Both the position numbers and the translations under genes were made by a program. Under the pieces are notes generated by a model. It had not been told where the DNA came from. It was given only the letters and a program-made list of their open reading frames with translations, and ran no database searches. A DNA stretch of 64,000 nt, taken from positions 131,501 to 195,500 of the forward strand of contig JAUIRK010000216.1 in assembly GCA_030549495.1 (NCBI GenBank), read 5' to 3'. Source of the stretch: Nectonema munidae. Its lineage: Eukaryota > Nematomorpha > Nectonematoida > Nectonematidae. Positions 46,031-57,440 of the stretch are shown here, in pieces. Numbering within the stretch: position 1 is the stretch's first letter; every line of letters starts with the position of its first letter.

Positions 46031-47755
46031 TCAGCTTTCAAAAAAGGAATCATCCAAGGGACATAATAAGTGAAGCGGATCATTAGCGTTAGTTTGTTTT
46101 AAACGAAACTCCGTATGCGCAGATGAGGACCAACAAACGGAAGAGGGAGTGAGATCAAAATTTTCACAAACAGATACTTTTTTTAATGATGAGAGCAGGG
46201 CAAACTCATGAGAAGGATTTGCGGAGAATGGAAGATCATTAAAATTTTTAGAATGTTTCGACTTTTGAAATGAATTTGGACAACATGAGAGTAACGACTG
46301 TGAAAGTAGATGCGCTTCTGTATTGAAGAAAAATGGCTGAAGATTCCCCTTGTTACATTCAGAAAAAGATGACGAAGAAGAGTCACGTGAATCATCCCCA
46401 CGCGAATAACGGAATTTCATTGGTTGAAAGTGTACGAAGTTTTCTTCGTCAAATAACAAGTAGAGATATTTGAGAGTTTCTGCGAGAAAAAAGGACTCCA
46501 TGCGATCTTCAAGTGCATGCGTAGAAACATTTGCAATACTTGCAAAGCCACACTCAACTCTGGCAGAGTGCTCTAGAACAGTGACAACTTGCTTCCCAAA
46601 CTCAAGGTAAAAGTCATCACGCGTAGCGTAGTACAAATGCATCGCACTTTCCACCATTTCAGGACGCAGAGGGTGTGAGACGCGTTCACTCAGCAAGCCA
46701 TCCGCTCGCACATTGTAGAACTCAGGTAGGAAGCCATACTTCTTGAATATCTTGTGGTAAAATGTGCGAAATATCGCTTCTGCTTCACTAACCTCTCCAA
46801 TCAATACGAGGACAGCTGGCCAGTACGCTTCCAGTGATTGAAAAACCGGCAATTTCAGATTGGCTTCATTCATCGAAACCCAAAAGTGCCAATTTTCGCG
46901 CCGAACATAAGTGTTAATCGCCTTTTTAATGCCCTTGAACATGCGCATGTAGCGTGGCTTCTGCATGAAAAGAGATCCTTTCACAAGATACTCAAAATAA
47001 GAGTCTACCCCTGCTCCAATTCCAGATTCAGTGTAGATCCATTCTCCAGTTATCACGTCAATGTGATTTCCAAACAAGTTTAAGGGAGATCTCCTTTTCC
47101 ACAAATACTCTAAGGCTCTTTCTGCAGCATTCACAAATCTGTCATCAGAAGTTAGGGAGGAGAGTGCATAGAACTCCAAGAGAAATGTCCCCACACTCGC
47201 CGTGCACGTGACTGGAGTTTCATTTTTCGGAACTCCTTTGAGTAGATTCACCGTCCCATATGGCATTCCAGTGGGTGTGTCAAATGCAGGCAGTAAACGC
47301 TCAGCGAATTTCACAGCCAACTCCAACAACTCACCCTTACACGGCCAATCAGGGTGTGTGTGAATGCCCGCGCGATTACTCAACATGTGAGCAGACAGCA
47401 AACCCGCCACAACACGAATATTGGTTTCAAAAACGGAAACATTAATGTCAACATCGACTTTCAGTGTTTGTAGAAGCAAAGAGACAGCTTTTTTAAACTC
47501 CTCGTGTTTTCCTAGTACAACAAGTGTACTGAGGGAGTCTATCAACGTCAAAGAAAAACTGCCCCACGTATCCACTCCACTGCAAGTTATCGGTTTAAGT
47601 TCGTCCAATGGAAACGCATACTTTAGGTATGAATTGTAGGCATGATCAAACATTGCAACAATTCTCTCTTTGTATTCTTGCAAAACACTTTTCTCCAAGG
47701 AATGCAGGGTAGTGGGAATGCTTAATAAGTAAACTATGACCAAAGTTTTAAGCAT
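46031..47755 (-). CDS. EDEM2: ER degradation-enhancing alpha-mannosidase-like protein 2 (EDEM2), complete, intronless
   Basis: 574 residues, close to the roughly 580 of vertebrate EDEM2. Glycosyl hydrolase family 47 fold throughout: FDHAYNSYLKYAFPLDEL (36-53), VDTWGSFSLTLIDSL (61-75), VFETNIRVVAGLLSAH (108-123), GMPYGTVNLLKGV (163-175), GIGAGVDSYFEYLVKG (245-260), LRPEMVESAMHLYYATRD (363-380) and DRMESFFLAETLKYLYLLFD (417-436). The acidic residues expected in the GH47 active site are present: E110, D251, E366. Residues 1-19 form a signal peptide (MLKTLVIVYLLSIPTTLHS). N-glycosylation sequons occur at about 105 (NVS), 178 (NET) and 409 (NVS). In the family, EDEM2 acts in the ER lumen, starting mannose trimming that marks misfolded glycoproteins for ER-associated degradation. 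The tail keeps the EDEM2 FNTEAH motif, lacks the PA domain of EDEM3, and is Ser-rich. The first ATG is chosen because it begins the signal peptide. Intronless is unusual for this gene and leaves open an old retrocopy, but no damage is seen. Confidence 0.96.
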   Translation of the reverse strand: MLKTLVIVYLLSIPTTLHSLEKSVLQEYKERIVAMFDHAYNSYLKYAFPLDELKPITCSGVDTWGSFSLTLIDSLSTLVVLGKHEEFKKAVSLLLQTLKVDVDINVSVFETNIRVVAGLLSAHMLSNRAGIHTHPDWPCKGELLELAVKFAERLLPAFDTPTGMPYGTVNLLKGVPKNETPVTCTASVGTFLLEFYALSSLTSDDRFVNAAERALEYLWKRRSPLNLFGNHIDVITGEWIYTESGIGAGVDSYFEYLVKGSLFMQKPRYMRMFKGIKKAINTYVRRENWHFWVSMNEANLKLPVFQSLEAYWPAVLVLIGEVSEAEAIFRTFYHKIFKKYGFLPEFYNVRADGLLSERVSHPLRPEMVESAMHLYYATRDDFYLEFGKQVVTVLEHSARVECGFASIANVSTHALEDRMESFFLAETLKYLYLLFDEENFVHFQPMKFRYSRGDDSRDSSSSSFSECNKGNLQPFFFNTEAHLLSQSLLSCCPNSFQKSKHSKNFNDLPFSANPSHEFALLSSLKKVSVCENFDLTPSSVCWSSSAHTEFRLKQTNANDPLHLLCPLDDSFFES

Positions 47756-49543
47756 GCTTACTTCCTTAAAAAAAGTATGTTAATTTACAAAATAAAATAC
47801 TAATTATTATACATTCTTGGATGGGTTACTTTATAATCTTTAAGCTATTCCTATAAATAAAAAATGCGCACTTTATTCTTAAGGAATTCCCAGAGTTTGT
47901 GGTTTTGTCAATACAAAGTAAGAATCAAGTTTTGAAAATAGATTTTTTTTTTATTAAATACTAACTAAATAAAACAAGGTAAATAGTAGCAAATAATAAT
48001 CAAGACAAACAGACAAGTACTGACAACACAAAAGTGAAGAATACATTTTCAATCTCTTTATATATCGATGCTATACAGCTATACTCTTGGCACGAGTATG
48101 CTGCAAAAGAGGGTGAAGTGATACAGTATAGAGTAGATAGAAAAAAAACGTGAATTTTTTGGCTCATTTTTCAAAATATAAAAACAATTATTTTCCTTTC
48201 TTCAAGTTAGAATATTTTTTTATTTTATGCATCTCTCTCTCATTCTAGATGAATTACAGTTTTATACAGAGAAGGGATCACATTATTGAAAAAAGATTTT
48301 GGAATTGATTAAAAATATTCAAGATGATGGATGATCAATGAAGAGGCAGCGAATTGAAATTCTTACCACGTTCACTTGAGTGTATCACTTAACTCAGAGT
48401 TTGCAAAGGAGTGACAACAAACTTCCTCACATCCTCTCTTTGGAGCAGATTAACTTGATGTCATCTCTAAACGAACCTGCTTCAAATATTTGCGTAATGA
48501 GAAGAACAATAATCGCCTTACACACTGATGCATGGGAGCTAAAAGTAGGAATCCTTGTCCTTCATTCATTCCTCGAAAAACAAATTCTAAGGTAATGAGT
48601 ATATTGAAAGAATTCCATTGCCAAAATCAGTGTGCTCAGTTGCGGATCCAGAAATGGTTTGAATGATGACTTTCCCCACTCATCATTCAAAGCTCATAGG
48701 TAATATCATCTCTTGATATTCACTCAAAAGGACATTCCAATTCACCTCAAATACATTGAAAAAGAATTTCCTATGACAAACCCTAGAAAAAGGATATCCT
48801 TCTAAAAAAAAGAGTAACTACAGTTAAACGTGTTTATAACGCTCAAGCATGGGGCCCATTGAAAAGTATGAGTACTTGCTTTTATGGAAATACTTTCTCA
48901 GTTTAAACAAAGCTTTCTTTTGAACTGATAGATTATACTCATATAGAGATAGTATAATCTAGGAGCTAACAACAGCCCGCTGAAAATGACGGTTTTAGAC
49001 AGGTGACGGTTATATCAAGATGACAGTTAAGACAGATTTTGGTGTATTTCCAAAACATTGAATCACAAATTTTTGTGAAGGTAGTACAATTTGTAGAATT
49101 GTACAACGTTAGTGATTGTTGGTGCCATTAAAGTACGTAAAAGTTTATTCAATTGTAAGTTAAGAAACTAGCGATTAGTAGGCTTATTTTCGTTTAATCA
49201 GCATTAGCTATTTTTTTCGCAGATTTCTTGAGCTAAAGAGGTAGAGTTTAATAACACTTTCATTTCGTTTAAATATTTCTGTGAATTTTAAATATGCTAT
49301 TACTTTGAGAAAACCGTATTCTTTGCTTGCTTTTTGCTGTCAAAACTACATCATAATCGCATCTTGGTCTAAGACATCGGTTCCCAACACCAGGGTCGCT
49401 ATCATAATTAGAATCCCAAGTGTATTCCAAAAAAGTCGCCTTCAGTGGGGGCATAAGATACGTTACGTCTCATGAAAAAAGATAAGTTATAATAAATACT
49501 GGAATTCGCTGCGATTTCAATTTTGCTGCAATACCTCTTTTGG
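47756..49543. other. Spacer upstream of EDEM2
   Basis: No promoter element could be defended. A weak acceptor-like tttttttaag lies a few bases before the EDEM2 ATG on the minus strand, so a 5' UTR intron is possible. At 48819-48860 tacagttaaacgtgtttata resembles a Tigger-type terminus. At 49378-49396 tcggttcccaacaccaggg resembles a hAT end. No partners were seen. Confidence 0.4.
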
Positions 49544-49687
49544 GGGGCTTGAGTAAGATTGGTTAGGTACTCGGTTTCGATAACTAAAGGTCTTGGGTTC
49601 GATCCCGCATACTTTCTCATAGTTTGTTACAAGCGGCGCAATTGTGCCTTCTCGGTGAAAACGCCCCATGGTACCTTTACCTTTACT
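49544..49687 (+). mobile_element. tRNA-derived SINE, well preserved
   Basis: The tRNA-like head ggcttgagtaagattggtta (A-box region) and B-box GGTTCGATCCC (49587-49597) are followed by the SINE body agtttgttacaagcggcgca and cggtgaaaacgccccatgg and an end of tacctttaccttta. This copy and the one at 35917-36059 best define the family. Confidence 0.87.
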
Positions 49688-50429
49688 TAGCTTTTTTAAG
49701 CATATACCTGCCCGTTTAAATTTATTATCACTCAGATGCAACTAGACACGAACATACGCAAGTTCAAACAATCATACACTATATTCTTCGGAAGCATTTA
49801 GTAGCTTTTTTCCAAGTATGCCTGCCAGTTTAATCCCACATACTCATTTATCCAAAGTTATTCAAGTATTGGTCTCGGATCTAAGCATTTCTAAGGTAAT
49901 GAGAATTGCCATTAGTCAAAAATTTGGGATCGCTACACCAGCGATAAGAACTTTAGACGATCACCGATTAAAATCGGCCGTTTATATAATTTGTGACTTA
50001 GTATCTATTGGATTAGGATTGTATAAATGTCTCTAAAATATTTTCTTAGAAAAATCTTAATTTCTTTTAATTTGCTTTTTAAAACTTCTTTTATTCACAC
50101 AAATTTTTGGTTGATTCTTTTTCTCTAATTCAAAAGTTGATAAAAGGAATACACGGATAAGAGTTATTGCAAGCATCTTTCCATGTAACTAAGTCAACTC
50201 CACTTCTATTTAGGATATCATATGATTCATATAACCTCTTGTGCGTATGGGGCACGATACCATTGTAGTAATTAATGAAACCAAGAGTTTTTCACACGAT
50301 TTGCGAGGGACATCTTCCAAGCTAGAAACGCAGAAGAGGAATATTAGTGCAATTCCAAGTTTTTCTGTGACTTTTGCACTTAGGGAAATTATTTTTTTCT
50401 CGAGATCAAGATTAACAACACCCAGCTTT
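49688..50429. other. Spacer
   Basis: No gene recognised. Part of 50240-50429 may be an unreadable N-terminal portion of the following Tigger remnant. Confidence 0.35.
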
Positions 50430-51240
50430 TCCCTGTGAGTAGCCCCCTTCTTCAGAAGAAGGTACGGGAGGTAGCACTGCAACTAGAACTCCACGAAGGC
50501 ATCAAACGGCTGTCTAGAGACTTTCTGATTTTTTTATCAAGATCAACAGCAAGACGACTGGAGGCAGAAACTGTCAGAACTGTGCGCCGAATATGACCTA
50601 CGTGACATCTTGAACATGGATGAAACTGCGCTTTTTTCAAGGCATCTGTTGACTACACCCTCCTCTGCTTCATAGCGACAGACTGCTCTGGTAGAAAGCA
50701 CTTAAAGGAGTGCATCACTTTCATGTTATGTGCTAACGCCCTTAGAGAAAAGGAGCCAACGTAAGGATCACCACATGGACCATCATGCAAAGAAAATCTG
50801 AGCAATTAGACATCTATTTGAACTCTTCATACAATGCTCAACAAGTAGGTGCAGCGCAAACATTGAAAGATCCTTATGCTGCTTGACAAGGCTCTTTGCC
50901 ACCCCACATACAGTTATCCAGCGTAAAACTGATCTGCCTCCCTCCTAACAGCTCCTCCTTCACACAAGTTCATTGACCAAGACATCATAAATGCGGTTAA
51001 GCTAAACTTCCAAAAACGACAACTGCTAGGAATCATCAATCAAATGGAGCAAGAGCGAGGAATAACAGCCTCATATCTCATGAGGCTTCTACTTGGTTGA
51101 GCGAACCTGCAAGCACACCAGCGTTTAGACGATTCAGAAATGTTTTTGAGTGTGTTATCGGTCATCAAGATAAGATGAAGTCGAAAAAGAGCAATAAGAG
51201 CAAAGCGATAGACTGGAAGCTGTGTGCAAAAAGGAGCTGA
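50430..51240 (+). pseudogene. Tigger/pogo-type transposase remnant, strongly degraded
   Basis: Plus-strand blocks in different frames: PLLQKKVREVALQLEL (50440-50490), ELCAEYDLRDILNMDETALF (50580-50637, with the DET of the first catalytic aspartate), CSGRKHLKECITFMLCANA (50680-50738), then KLICLPPNSSSFTQ (50928-50970), NAVKLNFQKRQLLGIINQME (50992-51050), GITASYLMRLL. These follow the order of the DDE domain in Tigger-like proteins. The sequence around the second catalytic aspartate (LLDKALCH, about 50878-50900) is altered. Many breaks. It is less similar to the element at 21122 than two recent copies would be, so it is a different family. Confidence 0.65.
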
Positions 51241-51655
51241 AGATGCCCTAGGAAGACTTCTTGGCAATGGATACTTTGCTATCAACAACTCATCCTGATC
51301 AAGCTCCAACTATAGAGAATTTCCACGGTCAGCTTGAATCTAACCGAGAGGATTGTCAAATCAGCGAAGAAGAGGAGCTACAGATTTGCCTGCTGCAACT
51401 CAGGTACAAGAGTCTTGTAGATATCAGTAGAAGCATTGCTGATATACGAGAATTTTTAGCCAGTTTAACATTAGTCCTCTTTCAAAACCAAATTCCCCTT
51501 TTTAGGTGCAACAATCCTCAAACGGCTTTTATAGAGCCAACATGTCAGCGAGTAAGATACGTTCCCATTATGGTGTTGATAATGCGTGGCCTTGGGCATC
51601 GTAGCTGAATCTCACAAATGAAAAAATCTTCAGCCCCATGAGATTTAAAAAAGCA
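51241..51655 (+). other. Open frame downstream of the Tigger remnant
   Basis: A 115-codon frame (51261-51608) includes LESNREDCQISEEEELQICL, an acidic stretch like the C-terminal tail of Tigger transposases, so it may be the end of the same remnant. No independent gene is supported. Confidence 0.35.
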
Positions 51656-51659
51656 GGAA

Positions 51660-52216
51660 AAATAAAATGAACTAAATAAAAAAATCCTTTGATATGCTGA
51701 ACAAGCAACTTTGTTAGCTGTTTTATAGAATTAAATACAGTATTTATGTTATTATATGCAATACAAACTTTGAAATCGAAAATAGCCGATAACCTGTGTA
51801 TTGCGGCCACCTAACAGGTCTGCATATTATTAATGAAAATTAACAAGAGTATGGAACCTAGAATTGAACCCTGTGGTACCCTCATAAGAACCTTATAACA
51901 TTAGATTTAGAATTATTTAGAACAAGTTGACAGCGATCAATTAAATAAGATCAATGAAAGCAAATTACCACTCGACTGCACCCGAAAGAAACGGTAAACA
52001 GTATATTGATTAAATGATTAAAGACCAAAATTTCTGTTCGACTGCATAGAAAGACAGTTTAAAATATCATAAAAAAGATTGTCAAATACTTTGGTAAAAT
52101 GAATAAACAAGGAAAGACACATTTCATAAAATTCAAGATTATTAATTACATCATCAACATAGAAAATGTGTAGACTGCATGATATGGCTTTTACAAAAAC
52201 CAAATTGAAATTGGTA
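51660..52216 (-). pseudogene. LINE reverse transcriptase fragment, decayed
   Basis: Read leftward: FQFGFCKSHIMQST, DVINNLEFYEMCLSLFIHFT then KVFDNLFYDIL (the AFDxVDHxIL motif), then near 51885 RVPQGSILGSILLLIFINNM, a well-kept VPQGSILGPLLFLIYINDL motif. The YADD box is not readable. This is a non-LTR reverse transcriptase of jockey/CR1 type with several stops and frame changes. Confidence 0.75.
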
Positions 52217-52257
52217 AAAGAAATCATTAAAAATCAAGTAAGTCGAAGATATGGAAA

Positions 52258-52390
52258 CGGAATTTTTTAGTTGTCGGTATCGCATCCATATGGAAGAATC
52301 ATCTTTCATAGCTGGAGAGATGGTAAGGATAGTCACGATCGGGAATCAAATCCAGAACATCTGGATCACGGCCCACCGCTCCTACCACAA
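52258..52390 (-). mobile_element. Second tRNA-derived SINE (different head)
   Basis: On the minus strand, ccttgtggtaggagcggtgg (A-box region), then gatccagatgttctggattt and a near B-box GATTTGATTCCC, resemble a tRNA. The body ends with agttgtcggtatcgcat inverted, shared in style with the remnant at 45497-45590. No intact cloverleaf is expected. Confidence 0.6.
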
Positions 52391-52668
52391 GGCTCTGCTG
52401 ATTTTTAGAGATATATAAAATTTATAAAGAATTAGAGATAAAATAAAAAATTATTGGAATATGAGTACAAAATTATGAACATATACCTAACTCAAGTTTT
52501 TACACCCAAAAAAAAAGTATAGTAAAAATTTGAAAAATTTTACTCAAAATTTAAATAAAAAAACTGGCTGACATTTTAGAGAGGCTTATAAAAAATATAA
52601 TGTCTGTTTACAAAAAAATTTCATTTCCCATGTGTTTGGGGCGCGTTTCAGCAAAATACATCCAAAGA
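52391..52668. other. AT-rich spacer
   Basis: Nothing recognised. Confidence 0.4.
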
Positions 52669-52745
52669 CCTTAATGGTTGTTAGGGTGTACCTCTCAGCT
52701 TAACAGTTGAAGGTCAGGGGTTCGATCCCCAAGGCTCCCAACTCT
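52669..52745 (+). repeat. tRNA-like sequence, probable SINE head
   Basis: ccttaatggttgttagggtg carries an A-box-like word, and aggggttcgatccccaaggc carries a perfect B-box in a short stem. The following ggctcccaactc phrase recurs at 56208-56221. The acceptor stem does not pair convincingly, so I call it SINE-like, not a tRNA gene. Confidence 0.55.
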
Positions 52746-53214
52746 AAAAACAAATTCACAAAAACTGTGATTAACTATCTTAAGCATAATGCGAGCATAT
52801 AGCCTTACGGCTGAAAGTGCTTTGATATCTCAAACCAACATAAAAGTTAAATTTTACAAAAATAAAAAATCAAGAAAAAGTTTAATTTTTCTTAGATTTT
52901 GTTAAAAATTCTATAAAATGATGCAAAAACCGAATATTAATATTTTTTATAATTTTTTTAAAATATTTAAGTTAGAATTTTTTCACTTTACTTTTACATT
53001 AAAACAACTTTGCTTTACTTTTAAAAATAATCATTACAGCGTTTAGCTTATTATAAATGAATCTATATATTTATGATAAAAAGGGTTGATGATGATAGTC
53101 TAAATTTCCATTTAATTAAAATCTATACTTGGTTTAACACTAATAATTTATTTTGAATAAAAATAAGATAAATGTATGGTGATTTGAAAAAAAACGTAAA
53201 GTCTTTGAAAATTT
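52746..53214. other. AT-rich spacer
   Basis: Nothing recognised. Confidence 0.4.
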
Positions 53215-53560
53215 GAAACGAAAGGCAATAGATTTTGTTAATAAAATTAATATATTTGGCCTGACTATTAACAAAGAACTAAAATGTGACGATCATGTAA
53301 ATAAATTTTCTATGAATTGAATCCAATTATAGGGATTTTATACCAAGCTAAAAATGTTTTTTTTCTTAATAAAAAGCTTATTATTTACAAGCAACTTTTG
53401 GTTCACTTTTAAATAGGTATCCCTATAAAAAAAACTAAATTAAAACATTTAAAAAGGGGCAGTAATAATTGTACTTGATTTAAAGCCATTCCAACACACC
53501 GAAATAATATTTGAACAAAATAATCTGCTAAAACTAGATAATATATACAACCCAATGTTG
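53215..53560 (+). pseudogene. LINE RT C-terminal fragment, decayed
   Basis: INIFGLTINKELKCDDHVNK (53245-53305), then a frame change and text like GFYTKLKMFFFLIKSLLFTS. The same family is clearer at 56927-56649 (INILGLTINKSMKFYYHVNQ). Only the region after the RT thumb survives. Confidence 0.6.
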
Positions 53561-54856
53561 GCTATATTTTAGTCTAAAAAATTAATGGTGAGATTTTCGG
53601 TAACCTGTTTATAATACCAGAAATTCAAAAAATCATAATGAATAAATTATAGACTTAATAGTACTGTTTTCTCAACTGTAAAAAAATCTATAGATTTTTA
53701 TAATAACAAATCTCATTACGATAGTATAAGTATATCCTTTCGAGTATTTAAGAATATATCCAAGAATTATTTTTTGTCTTCTTTTAAATCTTAAGCAGAT
53801 GTATTCATATATATACATGTATCCCTTCTTCATATATATATATAAATCATTTGTACATATATGCATATATCTACAATTTAAATATACACTATTTTTTTTA
53901 TCTCTTTCCTAAATGTATAAAATTCATGTCGTCACTGATATACTCCCTCCGTAAGGGTAATACTTATGTCACGTCTGTGAAAAAAAATCACAAAATTTTG
54001 ATCAAACACTGCGTTATGTTAGTTCATATTATAAGTCCAAATCTCTTCTCATCTTAATGAACGTAATTGTTGCTTTCCCACCCTTGAATATAATTTTCAC
54101 TATTTTTTCCGAGAAAATTTTGATTTAAGATTAATAAATTCTTATAATTCTTATTTTATAATATCTTCTGACTTTCACTAAAATAAGTACTTTTTCTAAA
54201 TCATAAAACTTATGATAATTTAATTCAAAATCATTCGCGTTGTTTTTTTATTGGAAAGTAGTGAGATATTCACAGAAAAGTGACTACATAAAAAAAAAAG
54301 TATTCATAAAGATAGACGACAAATATACTGTTGATCGCATAGTCGTTTTTTGAAAATTATAATGCAATGGTTATATTACAATCATTATATAGGTCGACTT
54401 TTTGATATTAATGTTCTTTGTTATAGATATATGAGCCCCATGGTTTTATTGATATGCTCTTCACATATTCCATTATCTCGTTTAAAGTTTAATAAAATAG
54501 ACTTTACAAAAATCATCCTAAAATATGTGTCCTTTAAGACAAGGCTTTTCATATTTTTAACCAGAAATATTATTGTATTTGTAAATATTAAGTTTGAGCT
54601 TTTGTTAAGATTCAAAATTGTATTCAACCTACATATAAAAAAGGTTTCTCTTCTCCGCGTCTCTATTTTAAGCTTATCGACCTACTGCTAAGGTGTCATT
54701 AACAAGTGTATCTACTTTATATAATGTTTGATTGTCAAGCTTTAGTTATACTTAAATATGTATGCGCATTTTTTATTTCTCTTTTTATTTATAAATACCC
54801 GCATTTCTTTTAATTATTGCGATCTTATATTAGCCTAGAGTCATCAACCGATGATA
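53561..54856. other. AT-rich spacer
   Basis: Contains tatata runs near 53805-53870. A 113-codon open frame at 54350-54691 is Ile/Leu/Phe-rich because of base composition. No gene supported. Confidence 0.45.
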
Positions 54857-54881
54857 ATAATAATAATAATAATAACGAGGA
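54857..54881 (+). repeat. (ATA)n microsatellite
   Basis: About eight tandem ATA/TAA units, possibly the simple-sequence tail of a LINE. Confidence 0.8.
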
Positions 54882-55374
54882 CACGAGGAAAGAACATTTA
54901 CAAGCTAAGGCTACGACCAATGTAAGACCTGGATAAATGGATAGAGACTCACAACGCAAATTAAATTTGATTGTTAAATTTGCAAATAAATCTGATGAGA
55001 GTGCATTTGCTACGCAGCATCATGAAATCTATTTGCAGAAACTACACAAAACATCCTTACCCTTGAAGAAAGCATTTCAATCAAAAAATTTATAGATATG
55101 GAGAACATCGAGACGATAGACCAAACTTTTGAAATTGGCCTTGAATTTGAGGCAAAAGTGAATTTGCTATTCCAACGCAGTTATAAATTGTTAAGACTAT
55201 CAAATACATAAATTAAACCTGATCTTTCTGCAATATAGAAACTTTTGAGGAGGAATGCAATTTTGAAGCGTGCGAAACCTAGAAATGGCGATGTACAGGG
55301 TTTGAGAATTGTAGTGAATTTTCGTCTAGTTTGGAAAAGAACACCAAGGAGACATCTTAGGAGAGTTGTTGGTG
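54882..55374. other. Region upstream of the LINE fragment
   Basis: Degraded sequence, possibly earlier parts of the same LINE; no motif is clear enough to call. Confidence 0.3.
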
Positions 55375-56035
55375 TAACAACCTAACCATCTTACTAAAGG
55401 TTATCTACAAAAATGTTAACCGAATATTAGACAAAAGGATCAAGTAGGAACAACTCGTCAGAAGTATGTGCACGCATATCGTAGCTATCACTGAATCTAC
55501 AACTTAGTCTTAAGAAGATCCATGCATGTTCGCAGGATAACGCCATGTCCATTAATCGAGATAAATGTGCCATGATGAGCTTAGAAAAGAGAAAGAATAA
55601 TTTTGCATATAGCCTGAATGGAACACAATTAAAACATAGGAATCATATGAAAGACCTTGGCATTATATTGCAAGCAAATTTGAAATTTGACATTCCATGT
55701 TATGGGGCTACAGCATTTGGACGACAAAGTCTCATGTTGCTGAAACAAACTTTTGCAAAATTTGCATAGAATAATTTTTAAATGTTATTTAATTCAAACA
55801 TTTTACATTGGTTGGCTTATGGTATTCCCCCTGAATGTTATATACAAAACCTGATATAAGGAACCTAAAAAATGTTTTAAGACTTGGCACTAGAATGGTT
55901 CAGGGAATTCAAGATTTCCGATATAAATATTGACTAAATGAAATAAGGTTGAAAATGTTTTCCATTGAGAAAAGAAAACAAAGGAATGAGCTCATTCTAA
56001 CATATAGAATTTTGAAGAGGATTTTAATGAGGAGA
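55375..56035 (+). pseudogene. LINE reverse transcriptase fragment, decayed
   Basis: NLTILLKVIYKNVNRILDKR (55377-55438) matches the RPITLLxxIYKILxRILxxRI motif. MSINRDKCAMMSLEKRKNNF then AYSLNGTQLKHRNHMKDLGI (55545-55664) matches the thumb and connection. LGTRMVQGIQDFRYKY and MFSIEKRKQRNELILTYRIL (55881-56020) match the CR1/jockey C-terminal pattern. The catalytic core is missing. It ends abruptly at the (ag)n run that begins the next element. Confidence 0.7.
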
Positions 56036-56995
56036 GAGAGAGAAATTTATTGAATAAATATGTGAAAAAAACATTAAAAACAGTGTAAAGTAAATAGCAA
56101 TATTTAATTATTGGTATAGAGATATGAAAATCAATAGCCATGATGGCCGTTATTAGTCTTTAAAGTAATATAAACAAATTTAAAATTCTAAATAATATAC
56201 CTTCCCAAGGCTCCCAACTCATATGATAAAGTGGCAGCTTTTAAGTTTCGACAACTTACAAGCTGCGTCAATTCAATAAACAACAAGAACAGCCTTGTTT
56301 TTTACAATCATACTACTCAAGTTAAAACTGATAAAATGATAAAAAATAGTTTTTCGTTATATTTTTGAAAGCTGGTAATGATACGTTTAGATTCTCAAAT
56401 AGTGGTCTATTATTAATATAAAATTCATTTGACTTTTTTACAATAGAACACCAGAACTCTTGAGAAGTGATCAATATTCCAAAGATATTTTCAATTGACA
56501 AATAAAAAATTTTAAGGAAAATACCGCTATCCTTTCTCAGAAAATGTCCTCTAATTTCAAAAACTGTTTTGTGAAAAAATGGTTTCGGTGTACTGATATG
56601 TTGTTAAGCCCAATATAATTCTGAGTGCCCGTTTTTGGAGAGCCCCAATTAGTTTTCCCCATGAGGGAACAAATTAAAAATGCTGTAATTTATGTATGAA
56701 ACAAAAAGTTGTTTGTAAATTAAATGTTTTACTTCAAATTGGAAAACATTTTTAGTATGATACAAAATACCTATAACTCGATTCAAATTTGGATCGAGTT
56801 GATTTACATGATAGTAAAATTTCATACTTTTATTAATAGTAAGCCCAAGAATATTTATTTTTTGAACAACATTAACAAGAGGCTTCAAAAAGTAACTATT
56901 TTTACGTTTTTTGATATTATCACACACTTTGAATTTTCTTTATTTAGAAATAAAATCTTTGACAGATATGCCCATTGAGGTGAAATAATATAACA
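56036..56995 (-). pseudogene. LINE 3' end: RT C-terminus plus 3' UTR, facing the previous fragment
   Basis: Minus strand 56927-56649 gives QKINILGLTINKSMKFYYHV, RVIGILYHTKNVFQFE and KQLFVSYINYSIFN. The next block, in another frame, gives QKRALRIILGLTTYQYTETI (56635-56575). The 3' UTR includes taataacggccatcatggct (inverted, 56140-56160) and ends aataaatttctctctctctc at 56036. The same 3' end occurs in plus orientation at 58780-58968, supporting a common family tail. Confidence 0.7.
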
Positions 56996-57056
56996 AATAT
57001 AAAAGATTGTAAAAATTGGACAATTTATTGTTGATTTTTGCTAACTAGTTTCGGAG

Positions 57057-57215
57057 TATAAACTCCTTTTTCAAAGCAAATATATAAATAATAAAATAAT
57101 GATTATTTTATTCATTAATTTATTCTCATTTATATATAGTTATATATTATATATAGTATCATTATTTTATTATTTATATATTATAAATAATATTAATTAA
57201 TAATTTATATAGTAT
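57057..57215. repeat. AT palindrome-rich stretch
   Basis: Almost pure A/T with overlapping inverted words (attattttattatttatata and its inverse on both sides). It could form a long hairpin. Confidence 0.6.
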
Positions 57216-57440
57216 GCGAAATAAGAATTCCCCTGCGCTCACAAACGCGTTATGCAACATGTGTTAATCATTCTACGCATAGTTATGCGCTGAAATCAAT
57301 AACAAGCGTGTTAGAATCAATAATCTGATTTATTCTTCCCACACTGTCGGTATAAATATAACGAATGCCCTTCGTTAAAAATTAGAAACGTTGTATCTAA
57401 ACTAAATAAAAGTTGACTTCGATTATCCAACAAAACTCGT

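Noticed and set aside
52669-52745. Functional tRNA gene
   Set aside because: The B-box is good but no convincing acceptor or anticodon stem; the following phrase recurs elsewhere, so it is SINE-like.
54350-54691. 113-codon frame rich in Ile, Leu and Phe
   Set aside because: Composition effect of AT-rich DNA; no motif or related copy.
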